From assembly GCA_025403435.1 (NCBI GenBank), contig JAJQZP010000460.1:102193-166192 (forward strand): a stretch of 64,000 bases of DNA, in the 5' to 3' direction. Under the pieces are notes generated by a model that worked only from the letters and a program-made list of their open reading frames with translations, ran no database searches and was not told the origin of the DNA. The translations under genes were made by a program, and so were the position numbers. Positions 22,060 to 33,679 of the stretch are shown here, piece after piece. This DNA is from Artocarpus heterophyllus. Taxonomy: Eukaryota; Streptophyta; Magnoliopsida; Rosales; Moraceae. How positions within the stretch are numbered: position 1 is the stretch's first letter; the number at the start of each line of letters is the position of its first letter.

Positions 22060-25000
22060 TTTTCATAAAATATGAGAAAGGTCGAACAGATTAAGCTTAA
22101 TGTTTATGTAGATGACAGTAGCATACAACATTAAAAGTACTCTTCTCAGGATTGAAAGTGCTAAGGAATTTATGAAACTTGTGTAAGAGTGCTCTTAAAC
22201 TGCTAATAAGTCTCTTGCTAGTACATTAATGACTGAATTAACCAACATGAAGTTTGATGGTTCCTGTAATATGCATGAGCATGTTATTGAAATAACAAAT
22301 ATACCAGCAAAATTAAAGTCTTTAGGGATGTCTATGGATGAGTTCTTTCCAATATAGCTCATTCTCAAGTCCCTTCCTCCTGAACAATATGGTCCATTTC
22401 AGATGAGCTATAGCACAATTAAAGATAAATGGAATATTAATGAATTGACTAGTATTCTTGTTCAAGAAGAGACAAGATTAAAGAATCAGAAACCTTATTC
22501 CGTTCCTCTTATGAATCAAAAGGCTGAAAAGAGCATTAACAAGAAGCGTAGAAAGAACAAGAAGAAAGGGTTCAAGAAGGAGTTGTATAGCCTGATAAGT
22601 CAACTCAAATTCACAAGAAGGAACACGATGTTAAGTGCTATTTTTGTAGCAAATTTGGGCACTTAAAGAAAGACTGTTAGAAATGTAATGCCTGGTTTGA
22701 AAAGAAAGGTAAGTCTTGTGCTTTAGTTTGTTTCGAGCCAAATTTAACTGAAGTTTCTTATAATACTTTGTGGATTGATTCAAGTTCAACTACTCACATT
22801 TCTATTATGATGCAGGGATTTCTTACGATCTAACCCATAAGAGCAAATGAAAGTTTTATTTACATGGAGAATCAAGATAAAGTTTCAGTGGAAGAATTGG
22901 CACTTATCGCTTAATATTAGATATTGGACATTATCTTGATTTATACCAAACTCTTTAAATACCTACTTTTTCTCACAAGTTAGTTTCTTTATCAAAACTT
23001 GATGTAGCAGGATTTTACTATAAGTTTGGATTTGGATCTTTTGGTTTATATAAAAATAATAGTTTTATTGGTTTTGGAATCCTTTATGATGGTTTATATA
23101 AGTAAAAGCTTGATAATCTTCTCGCTAAAACTTTGTTAACCATGCATCAAAATATTGGAACTAAACGGAGTTTAGTTGATGAAAGTTTTGCTTACTTATC
23201 CAAGGAAAGAATAGAGAGATTAGTAAAGAATGGAATTCTTTCAAATTTAGATTTTACTAATCTCAGTGTGTGTATTGATTGCATTAAAGGAAAGCAAACT
23301 AAACACACTAAGAAAAGGGCTAAAAGAAATACACAGCTTTTTGAACTCATACATATCGACATATGTCACAGCTTTTTGAACTCATACATATCGACATATG
23401 TAGACCTTTTGATACTCTATCCTTTGGTGGAGAAAAGTATTTTATCGCTTTTATCCATGATTTTTCATGTTATGGTTCTCTTTATCTATTGCATGAAAAA
23501 TCTCAATCTGTTGAAGCCCTTGAGGTATTTATTAATGAGGTCGAGAAGTAATTCAATAAAAAGGTGAAAATTGTAAGGTCAAAAAGCGACGGTGAAAACT
23601 ATGGAAAGTATGATGAGTTAGGATAATGTCTAGGTCCATTTGCTAAATTCCTAGAACCGAGGCATATGTGCACAATACACTATGGCAGGTATGCTGTAAC
23701 ACAATGGTGTAGCAGAGAGGCGTAATCGTACATTAATGGATATGGTTTGGAGCATGTTAAGTTATTCATCTTTACCTTTATCTTTGTAGATGCATACATT
23801 ACAGACCACCATGTATATACTAAATAGGGTTCCTAGTAAGGCTGTCACGAAAACTCCTTTTGAGACATGGACGGGAAAGAAACCTAGTTTAAGGCACCTA
23901 CATGTATGCCTGACGGAAGTGAAAATTTACAATCCACATGAAAAGAAATTGGACTTTAAGATGACTAGTAGTTATTTCATTGGTTATTCTTAAAAATCCA
24001 AAGGGTATAAATTTTATTGTCCTACCCATAGTATGAGAATAGTAGAACATAAAAATGCTAGGTATATCGAGAATGGTGAAATTAGTGAAAGTGAAGAATC
24101 ACGTAATATAGTTATTGAAGAAGTTAGGGTAGAAGTACCTCTACTTGTAACTTCCAAGATTGTTCCTAACATTGTTGTACAACCTAACAATGTTCAAGAA
24201 CAATAAGTGAATGACCAATCATTTCATGATTAAGTTGTAATTGAGAAGCCTATAGTAGCTAAACCACAAGAAGCAGTATTAAGAAGATCTCAAAGAGAAA
24301 GACGATCTACTATTCCTGATGATTATGTGGTTTATCTACAAGAGTCAGAAATTGACTTGGAAATCGAAATGATCCGATTTCAGATCTAATTTCGTTTTCA
24401 CAAGCCATGGCAAGTATTGATTCTAAGAAGTGGTTTAATGCTATGAAAGATGAGTTAAAATCTATGGATCAAAATCAAGTTTGGGACCTGGTTGAGTTGC
24501 TTGAAGGCTGTAAGAGAGTTGGGTGTAAATAGGTTTTTAAGACCAGGTGCGACTCTAAAGGCAATGTTGAACAGTACAAGGCTAGACTTGTTGTCAATGG
24601 TTTTACTGAAAAAGAAGACATTGACTACAAAGAGACTTTTTCACCAGTCTCTAAGAAAGCTTCACTCAAAATTATTATGGCATTGGTGGCATATTTTGAT
24701 TTAGAGTTACACCAAATGGATGTGAAAACCACCTTTCTCAATAGAAATTTAGAGGAAGAAGTCTATATGGACCAACCTACAGGCTTTTCAAGTAAAGAAA
24801 AGGAACATATGGTGTGTAAATTAAAGAAATCAAAATATGGACTTAAACAAGCTTCTCGAAATGGTATCTTAAGTTTAATGCTATCATTACTTTGTTTGAA
24901 TTTAAGGAAAACATTGTTGATTGGTGTATATATATGAAGGTCAGTGGAAGCAAGTTTATTTTCTTAGTCCTATTTATTGATGATATTTTGCTTGCTGCTA

Positions 25001-25950
25001 ACAATGTTGGTTTATTACATGAAACTAAGAAATTCATTTCTAAAAACTTTGAAATGAAAGGCATGGGTGAGACAACTTATGTGATAGGAATTGAAACATT
25101 CTGTGATAGATCACAAGGATTGTTGGGGTTTCTCAGAAAGGCTACATTAACAAAGTTTTAGAGAAATTTAAGATGGACAAATACTCAGAATGTATAGTTC
25201 TAATTTAGAAGGGAGACAAATTTAGTTATATGCAATGTCCAAAGAATGAATTGGAACGAGCGCAAATGAAAAGCATTTCTTATACATCTGTCGTTGGTAG
25301 CTTGTTGTATGCTCAAACTTCCACCAGACTTGACATTAGTTTTGCTGTTGGGATATTACAAAGATATCCAAATAATCGAAGAATAGATCATTGAAAAATT
25401 GCAAAGAAAGTTCTCAGGTATTTGCAAGAAACAAAGGATCATATGCTCACTTATAGAAGATGTGATCATCTTGAAGTAATCGGTTACTCAAATTCAGATT
25501 TTGCCATATGTGTTGACACTAGAAAATCTACATTTGGTTATATGTTCCTTTTGGCTAGAGGAGTAATTTCATGTAAAAGTGTGAAGCAATCCGTCATTGC
25601 TGCATCCACTATGGAGGCCAAGTTTGTGGCATGTTTTGAGGCCACAAGTCAAGGTTATGGTTGTAGAATTTTATTTCAGGACTTGAAGTTGTCGACAATA
25701 TAGCCAGGCCGCTAAAAATTTATTGTGATAATGCTGCAGTAGTCTTCTTTGCTAAGAACGACAAGTATTCTAATGGTGTGAAACATATGGATATTAAGTA
25801 CTTAGTCGTTAAGCAAGAAGTTTGGGAACGTAAAGTGTCAATTGAACAAATTAGCACCAATCTTATGATTGTAGATCCTTTAACAAAAGGATTGCCACCC
25901 AAAACATTTATTGAACATGTTGAACATATGTGTGTTATTAGACGTCATTA
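22060..25950 (+). pseudogene. Copia-4 gag-pol, decayed
   Basis: Gag fragment (FDGSCNMHEHVIEI...LPPEQYGPFQMSY) leads to a zinc knuckle CYFCSKFGHLKKDC at 22636-22677, followed at once by a TAG. The protease reads WIDSSS, having lost the Gly of the DSG triad. The GAG-pre-integrase part (23133-23330) keeps CIDCIKGKQTKH. Integrase is interrupted by a 35-bp direct duplication. RT has MDVKTTFLN (24718), KYGLKQAS and FIDDILLA in place of the usual YVDD. RNase H has STMEAKFVACFEA and ends near VDPLTKGLPPKTFIEH. Many stops and shifts; not functional. Confidence 0.9.
23332..23401 (+). repeat. 35-bp perfect direct duplication in Copia-4 integrase
   Basis: The 35 bases at 23332-23366 are repeated immediately at 23367-23401 (both encode FELIHIDIC). 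Because 35 is not a multiple of three, the duplication alone breaks the frame. Confidence 0.9.
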
Positions 25951-26339
25951 ATGGTTATGTATTATGTTCTATTTTATTTTAATGACATGACACTTTGAGC
26001 TCATTTATTATGTTCCCGATATATCTTGTTTTCTATTTTGTATACATGATTGCTACAGATTAATGTTCAACAGGATAGTCTCACCAAAGACATTAAAGTG
26101 GACTATTATTATACCTCTCAATTATGAATCACGTTAAATAGATGTCTAATGTTGTAGCACATGGAAGGGACTACACTAAATTAGTGATGTACAACCACCA
26201 TGACTCACTTTAGATTTTTTATTTTATTATGATATAGAGTACTAGCCAATTTTAAGAAGGTTTAGTATAATATTGTTGTGCACATTATAGCCTTATTAAA
26301 CTAATAAAGGAATATTATATGGGCTAAGTGGGAGATTAA

Positions 26340-26978
26340 TGTTAGAATTATGGCCCACATAAATAATTAAAGGCCTATTAAATTTATCATATTTATTTAG
26401 TTTAATAATTATTTAAATGTTAAAACCCTATTGGCTACGAAGGGTTACAACTCTTATTAAAGGAGGTGTCTACATCTGAAAGGTTGTGTACTTTGATGAA
26501 AAGGCACCTATTGATAGTTTATAAATAAGAATCCAGTCCTCTCTCCACCCAATCAATTGTATTCCTTCTCTCTATTAGAAAAAAATATGTTAAAAGAAAT
26601 AACTGTGGGTTTAGAGAGAGAAATTGTTTTCTTCTTCTCTGAAAAACTTTCTGTTCAAAAGGTTCTCTGCAAATTAAAGATACGAATCAAGGTACACTCT
26701 AAATCTTCTTTTGTGAAAATTATTGAGTTCTAAAATTACTGGGAATTACAGAAATTAAAGTTCTACCCAATCAACTGTATTCCTTCTCTCCATTAGAAAA
26801 AAAATATGTTAAAAGAAATAACTGTGGGTTTAGAGAGAGAAATTGTTTTCTTCTTCTCTGAAAAACTTTCTATTCAAAAGGTTCTCTGCAAATTAATCAA
26901 CGTACACTCTAAATCTTTTTTTGTGAAAATTATTGAGTTCTAAAATTACTGAAAATTACAGAAATTAAAGTTCTTACA
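26340..26978 (+). mobile_element. 3' LTR of Copia-4 with internal tandem duplication (639 bp)
   Basis: Starts TGTTAGAATTATGGCCC and ends TTCTTACA. From ACCCAATCAA at 26547 a 218-bp unit repeats from 26765, so the LTR is about 210 bp longer than the 5' LTR. The two units differ at a few sites, including a short deletion in the second. Confidence 0.85.
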
Positions 26979-27688
26979 AGAAGGAGGTTTTTTTGCCAAA
27001 GGAACAAAGTTTAAAGGGATAGAATAACACATTTTAAAAACTAGGGGAACTTTCGGGGGGGGGGAGGGGGGGGAGGGGGTGGTGTTGTGTGGGCGCGCTG
27101 GGAAGATGAAGATTATCCTAAATTTTATTTGATTCGTAAAGAATAAATACCAATAAGTTGACGTTTTATGAGCCAATAATTATTTTATTACATAGATTTT
27201 ACTTCTTACATTGATATTATTTCTATCTTAAGTTCAGTAACGAGAAACGAAATTAAAAATTCCTCCGGCATTGTCTTCAGAGATATATATTGACAGAAAA
27301 AATGAGCATCTTGGCTCCAGCTTTAGTAAAGATACATAATATTAATTTACCTAATTTATTGTTGATTAACATAAGGATAACTTAAACTTTGAAGGCTTGA
27401 GATGACTAGCTTTGAACACACCGTCCTAAAGATTTCAAATTGGTTACAAAAACGGATGACAATTTATGTATAACATCGTACTATCAAACCTTACCCAAGT
27501 AGCAAGTACGTGCCCCATTAAAATAACTTGTAGAAAAAAAGATGCCATTAATGGATTTCAAATTTAGTTGTCTTATGATATCGACGTTTTTGGCACTGGT
27601 GAATCTCCCAGGCGCCAGCTACAAGCAAATCAGCCTTGTAAATATCGCAATATTACATTTCCAGATTTCCATTAGTGCTGTTCCAAAA
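26979..27688. other. Intergenic, downstream of the ANTH gene
   Basis: Contains a G-rich run at 27053-27079 (nearly all G with single A or T interruptions) and otherwise AT-rich sequence. The 3' end of the ANTH transcript presumably lies here; I could not place a poly(A) signal with confidence. Confidence 0.5.
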
Positions 27689-28991
27689 CTAGAAACTAAT
27701 CAAATTGGGAAGAATTTTACATGCAAGTTGAGGGGCCATCACATGAGAGACCCCTTTCTCTTCATTATTGATCACTAATATGGGAGAATATTCCTCTTCA
27801 AAAACTTCCCATTTGTCAGTAACTATGGTCTTCATGGATTCACTTTTACCATGATCATTTTGATCTTGTTTGATCACCACAATAGCTGTCTGATCATCAT
27901 GATTATTTTCCTTCAAATCACTATTATCCAAGATTATATTTTCCCTCTCGGGAACCGAACTGTTGATTATCCGCTCGAGATCTCTCACATCTTCCTCCGG
28001 GATTCTTTCGATTGTCGGACAAGACGAAGGATTGAGAACACCCATTTCACTGCAGAGCTCGAAGAACAAAGAAAGCTCATTTCCTTGAGTCGTCGCTTTT
28101 TGCAGAACTCCGAGAGCTAATCGTGCCTCCTCAAGCTTCTTTCTCGGCAATTCGTAAATCCTCAACAAAGCTCGAGCAATCCCTCTGCAGATTCTGCTAT
28201 AAACCTCAAAAACTTCGGTCAAAATGCATATCATGGCTTCAAAAATCAGACCCTCTTTTACCATATTCTCCGTCTGTGGTTTAACCTAATTAAAGACAAC
28301 ACGCGTTCATCAGTGTGAATCTTACGCACACATGCATATCATATTCTACAAACTTGTATTTATTTTTTTAAAAGATGGTTAAAAAGTGATAAAAATAAAG
28401 AATGACTATCAGATAATTTTGCCTTATAAAAAAGGAAATGGGTTTTACCTGGAGTAGAAGATCAAATAGGGATTGCCATGTTGCAAGCCTCTGGAGCTCC
28501 TCGAGCAAGGGTAGTTCCGCCGATGTTGTCTGTTTAAGCATCTCCGATGACACGAACGTCGATCTCTTATCCAAATAAGCAAAATAAGAGCGGACAAAGG
28601 CGTTGAATCCCCACGCTCTGGTGGAATGGCCATCGGTGAAGTTGGAGAGGTCGAAGGGCAGGCGTCCTAGGCGCTGGACGGCGGGGATCTTGGAACAGAA
28701 GACGCCGTGGATGAGCATGAGGCCCTTGAGGGCGACGACCCAACTGCGGGTTTTCTCCATGCGAGTGGAGAGAGCCCATATGAGGGGTTTCATGTAGAGA
28801 GGGGAGGTTCGTGCCCATTGATAGACCCTCTGGAAGTTCTTGTAGTCGACGGAAGAGTCGTCGTGGCTGGTCGCCTTTATGACGATGGCCTCGAGGTGAG
28901 GGTTCCTATACGAGGTCCGCCGAGATAGGCCGGCGAGGTATATGCTGTTCTTGTCTTTAAGAACGCCAACCGCCCTCTTCCAGAGCTTCAT
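27689..28991 (-). CDS. ANTH-domain clathrin assembly protein, two exons, 379 aa
   Basis: Adaptor that binds membrane phosphoinositides and clathrin during endocytosis. Exon 1 is 28991-28449 (181 codons, phase 0), the intron 28448-28286 (163 bp, GT...AG on the minus strand), exon 2 28285-27689. The junction restores ...DLLLQ|VKPQTENM, continuous with plant relatives of this length. The N-terminus KLWKRAVGVLKD and HLEAIVIKATSHDD is the ANTH start; helices continue through SWVVALKGLMLIHGVF and GFNAFVRSYFAYLDKRS. The usual PPK lipid-binding residues after KATSHDD are not evident. The acidic tail (KWEVFEEEYSP) has no obvious NPF or DPF. It resembles the group of Arabidopsis putative clathrin assembly proteins such as At1g25240 (from memory of the family). 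No frameshift or stop: the only intact host gene here. Confidence 0.92.
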
Positions 28992-30476
28992 GATTCTCCT
29001 TTAATTTGTAAATCCCCTGCCCCCACTAAATTTGTGAATCAGAGGGCTTCCCTCTTTTTAGCTCTCTGCCTTGAGCCTCATTTTCTTTCTCCTTTCCCTT
29101 TTTTGGTTGGGGAATTCTTTTCATAAATATAATTTTTGATATATTCTATTCTAACACAATCTGTTCCACTCATAAAGATCTTATTTAATCATTTGTTATA
29201 ATGTGAACCATATTTCTTAACTTTAAGATGAGATTTCTTAAGTAATAAATATAATAATCTATGCTGGCCGGCCCCATATATACACGAGGAGTATACATAT
29301 GTGGAATAAAGGACATGAAGTTCGTTGATTGTGTCGTTAGAGTGCCTTGTGATTTTAATAATGTTTTCATTAGAGATTTGTGGATTTGTTAGACTTGGTC
29401 AATTATATTGTATTGTTATGTGTTGTTGTCACTTTAAACGTGTTTTCCATTTTAAGGATGATCGCGGCAACGACGTGGCTACAAATTAAGCCTGCAGGTT
29501 TCGTCCAGGAGCTTTTGGCCAATAGGTGAAATGGTATGGTCAATGACAGTTGTTGGAGATCTTCTTGGCCGTGCATGGTTCACCGGTTTTTAGATCTGTT
29601 TGCTATTAAAATGTGAGAAAATCCAAAAAAAGAAAAAGCACTCTGAGTTTTAGTTAAATCTAGCATTTGTTTTTTATTTTTGATAATCCAAAAAATATCC
29701 TTTATGTTTTTAAATTATCCTATATGTTTCTTAAAAGGTAAAAGAAGAAAAATCCCTTTAAGTGGTCAAAGTTTTTGAAATTCCAAAACACTCTCAATAA
29801 TTACTGTTTAATCTTTGTTTCAATCATTAAACACTTAATTTTTTTGAAAAAAATAATTGATTTAAAAGTAAATAAAATGAAGAAAAAAATGAGCAAATAT
29901 GTTCGGAGACTATGGAGAAGGATCCAATATAGGCCTTGGCTAGTGCAACAATTCCAAATTCGACTAACTATATGTAGACATCTCAACGTGCAAATTTTTT
30001 GTGCAGTTGGATAAGCTGCCCTTTAAAGTTTATATACCTTTTTTAAAGAAAATATAGTTAGCCTATTTTATTGAAATTATTTTACTTTTATTCTGTAAAT
30101 TTAAGTCCTTAGTTATGAATAGTTAAAATTTAACTATTGATTGTTAAGGGCAAATTTATATCATTTTCAACAATTTAGCTAATATATGGCATATTTTACT
30201 TCTTTTGAAAAATTTAAAGGATATTTTTGGAAAAGTTAAAAGGATTTTTTCATAAATGTCCTCAGACAATGTACCCTAATTCAAGTTACCCCTAATTTTG
30301 CAAAACCATTTAAAATGCCCCGATCTATAATAAACAGTTCTAAACGCCTTCCATCCAATTCTGTTTATTAATCTAACAAAAATTGTTGATGTGTCAAGTT
30401 ATTAACAATTGTTTAAAGATATATGAAATTCTAACTAAATGTAGTAGTAGAAGTAGTAGTAATAATAATAATAATA
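28992..30476. other. ANTH gene upstream region and intergenic sequence
   Basis: The 5' UTR and promoter of the minus-strand ANTH gene should lie from 28992 upward; a pyrimidine-rich stretch on the plus strand spans about 29040-29105. Further right, 30240-30380 matches 51770-51900 in reverse orientation, so an unclassified dispersed repeat is present. A GTA/AAT microsatellite covers about 30441-30478. Confidence 0.45.
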
Positions 30477-31809
30477 GTAAATCGCTCGGTTGGTCCCTAA
30501 CTTTTTTTTTATTTAATTGGGTTTAACAGTTTGAAAAAGGTGCAATTTAGTCCCCACGATTTAATTTTAGATGGAAAAATTTGGAATTTATTTTTTAATC
30601 AAAATTACCAAACTACATCTTCAAACTAATTGATACATTAAAAAGAATTTTATTTCAATTTTTTCTAATTTTTTTCTTTCTCTCTCCCTCCTTCTCTCTC
30701 CCCATCTCCTTTCACTCTCTATTGTGAATCAAACATAGCAGACTAAAAAAAATGGTCTGAGGGACCTGGAATGAAGCTAACCAAAAAGTTCAAACTTTGT
30801 AAAAATAAATCACATAAAATCTTTTAAGTCTAATAGATCCGAAGCTTCAAACTAGCACAAGAAAACCCAAACTTAAATAAACTCCATTTTCACCACAATT
30901 TTCTTTTTCTCTTTCTTGCGAACAAACAACAAAAAAGAGTTGCCAAAGAAAAGAGAAGGAAGAGAGCAAATTAGGTCTTACTTTTGCCAAGCGAAAGAAA
31001 CGAAGATGGAGATGAATAGAACCCTTCCTACAAAGGAAACGAACGCCATGGTCATCAAACAACGACGGACTTTTAGAGAGAGGATTAGAGAGCGAGAAGG
31101 ATGAGCACCGGTCATGGCGGAGGGGGGTTGGGGCCGCATTTCCTAGAATTCAAGGTGATGAGGCTGTGCAGGCCATCAACGATAATCGGTGACCCCCAGA
31201 CCCCAGTACCTCTGCCAGTGACCTTTCGACCTCAGCAACAACATACCCATCGCCCCCGCAAGAGGAAAATTGCCTCCACACTGTCAATTCTAGGGCTGTT
31301 GATCTTCGAGTTATGTAGGGAGGGTCTATTCGTCGTCGTCGCTGCAGTTGGCACAATCATTCGTTGCTGGCGCTGTCCTCACCGAAGCAAAGGAAGAGGA
31401 AGATTTTACTATTTCTGATACACGCCAAACATTGTAAATATAATTTTTATTTTTAATTCTAATTAGTATCTGGATTATATTAATAATTAGTGTTATGTTT
31501 ATATGGATAATTTTTTTAAAAGATCTGTCTTTTTAGGAAATTAGATATGTTTTTTTTAATTATTTGATCTAATTTGTATTTTTTTAAAACTTTGATTTTA
31601 ATAGTATATTTATTTTTTAATGTTTTTAATTTTAATTTCTTTAAAACATAATAGTATTTTACTAAAATACCCTCAACATTTTTTAATGGTCAAACTTAAC
31701 GGGAGACTAAATTATATATTTTTTAAGCGGTTAGACTCAGTTTAATAAAAAAAGTTAGAGACTAAATTGTACCTTTTTAAAAAGGTTAAGGACCAAGCGA
31801 GCTATATAC
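30477..31809. mobile_element. TIR element 'Tir-1' with GC-rich cargo (1.33 kb)
   Basis: Ends are inverted: GTAAATCGCTCGGTTGGTCC at the left matches the reverse complement of the right end (GTATATAGCTCGCTTGGTCC) at 17 of 20 bases, and similarity continues inward for roughly 100 bp (TTTAGTCCC/GGGACTAAA blocks). Inside is a GC-rich part (about 30900-31400) unlike the AT-rich arms. The frames there (for example 31101-31418) match nothing I know. Long TIRs with non-TE cargo suggest a Mutator-type non-autonomous element, but I found no clean 9-bp target duplication. Confidence 0.5.
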
Positions 31810-31952
31810 CCTAACAATAATTAAATGTTAAAAAACCCTTTTCATTTTTTTTTTCTGATTTTGTTTCTCTCTCATGTTCTTTAATTCAACTCTTCTAGGG
31901 CTCTCTTTACCCTAATCTGGTCCATGGACAATGCATCCATCTCTCAACAATT

Positions 31953-32436
31953 TGCTATTTTAATTAATTAATTTATTATTCATTTAGTTTTTAAATGATA
32001 ATAAATAAATAAAAATAAATTTAAGTGGTCCAATATACATGTATTTTTTAAAGGGTGTCAACTAAAGGATATCTCTTAATTGTTATAACACTTCAAAAAA
32101 AAGATCTTGTTTTAAAGATGCCTTTTGATGGTAACATACACCCTAATGGTGGATGTTTATAAATATCACATAAAATCCAGAGAGGGTCCATAAGTCTTGC
32201 AGTTTATTCATAAATACACTATCTCTCCAGATTACAGAAGGTTTAGAAGAGCCCCCTCTTTCACAAAATTTTTTTTAGGAATTCTTACAAAGATATTCTC
32301 TATTCTTGTTGTATTTGTCAATGGCTGGAGGTTAGATTTTCTTTCTTTTACTTTTCGGTATTTAGATGGATTTTAAGCAATTTGGTTTATGAATAAATAT
32401 TGGAATTCATAATCCTGTACATGTAAATTTCTAACA
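31953..32436 (+). mobile_element. 5' LTR of Copia-5 (484 bp)
   Basis: Starts TGCTATTTTAATTAATT (the 3' LTR has TGTTATTTTTATTTATT) and ends ...TTTCTAACA, followed by TTGGTATCAAGAGC. Pairs along its length with 50535-51016. Confidence 0.85.
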
Positions 32437-32437
32437 T

Positions 32438-32450
32438 TGGTATCAAGAGC
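32438..32450 (+). other. Primer-binding site, Copia-5
   Basis: TGGTATCAAGAGC one base after the LTR edge. Confidence 0.85.
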
Positions 32451-32714
32451 GTGGTTTTTACTATGGCTTGATATGTGTTTATGGAGTTTTTCAAAATACC
32501 AAAAACTTTATTGTATATGAAATCTTTTTTTAATGATTCTTGATGAAAACAAATGTTAGAAATCATTAGGAAATTGATTTTCTAATATGTTTGGGTTTTT
32601 AAAATGTCAATTTTGGTGCCCATAAGGTATAAAATTAACCGGGTCTTCAATTGGACCATTTGGGTCAAATTCGGGGGAAGAAGGCCCAATTTAGGCTGAA
32701 AATTTGATTTCAAG

Positions 32715-32965
32715 GGGCCAAAAACGACATGTCATTTTGGCCCTTGAAGGGCGCATTTTCATACAGCAAAACGAGACATCGTTTTTCATTGAGAAAAATG
32801 ACACGTTGTTTTACTCGGGTAGAGGCCACATTTTTTGAGTAGAAAACGACATGTCGTTTTTTATTGAGAAAAAAAGACATGTCATTTTACTCGGGCCAAG
32901 CATGTTGTTGTCATTTCAAAACGACATGTCGCTTTCATCAGTGATGAAAATGACATGCTATTTTC
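32715..32965. repeat. Palindrome array (ACGACATGTCGT) in the Copia-5 leader
   Basis: Seven copies of a dyad centred on GACATGTC flanked by A-runs and T-runs, at 32726, 32774, 32800, 32848, 32876, 32923 and 32952. Steps alternate 48, 26, 48, 28, 47 and 29, so the true unit is about 75 bp with two dyads, a bit over three units. Perfect examples (AAAACGACATGTCGTTTT) are at 32843 and nearby; others are worn. Confidence 0.75.
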
Positions 32966-33679
32966 AGGGGCATTTTTGACCAAAAAAAAATTAATTAATT
33001 CTATTTTGGTATTTTTTATAGAATTTTTATTTGGGTATTTTGAAAAATTAATTTTTGATGGATCTAAAATGAATTTAATGAAATCCAAGATTTTATTATT
33101 TATGTTTGAATAAAATTTTAGAAATTTATTTTAGATATGTTATTGAATTTATGCATAATTTATTTTGCATGTATTCTTTAGTTGTTATTTTTTAATACAT
33201 GTAAATTCATGAATATTTTATGCATAAAAATTAAATGTCTTAAGTGATTTGTATAATTTTAATTATTTAAGAATAGCCACAGCATCTTAGATTATATTGA
33301 AATTATACGTTAAGTTTTTTAAATCACATGTAATTAATCAAACATTAATTGTAACTAATTATATTTGGTACAATGAAATTTATCCCACAGAAAATTTTAT
33401 TATATTAAATATGATTGGTTAGGATGAAATATTAAACTATTTTCTTAATTTGCCCTTAGGGATTAAGAAATGAAATATAGTTTAATAGTTTTATCATAAG
33501 GTTGTATGTGAATCAATGTAAATTAGAAACTTAGCCCACAGGTAGTTTCTATATGTCATTTGATTCATAATTTTTGTCACATGATTTACATTGGTAAAAC
33601 ATGGTATTAGCTTCAAATTTTGTGACATGAGCTTGTATGTTTGATGTATTGCAGTAATTTAACATGTTAATTTATCTGA

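Larger units (their letters stand above)
20425..26978 (+). mobile_element. Copia-4, complete plus-strand element, coding dead
   Basis: 5' LTR 20425-20851, primer-binding site at 20854, decayed gag-pol 22060-25950, polypurine tract AAGTGGGAGA just before 26340, 3' LTR 26340-26978. Flanking pentamers GGAAG (left) and AGAAG (right) look like a target-site duplication with one change. It is 6.55 kb overall. The LTRs differ in length because the 3' LTR carries an internal duplication. Confidence 0.9.

Noticed and set aside
28567..28928. Open frames overlapping ANTH exon 1 on both strands
   Set aside because: Shadows of the GC-rich exon; the ANTH frame has clear family similarity and correct splicing.
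29185..30014. Short frames upstream of the ANTH gene
   Set aside because: About 60-80 residues each, AT-driven composition, overlapping on opposite strands.
31101..31418. 105-residue frame in the GC-rich part of Tir-1
   Set aside because: No recognisable domain; the opposite strand is open as well. Kept only as cargo of the TIR element.
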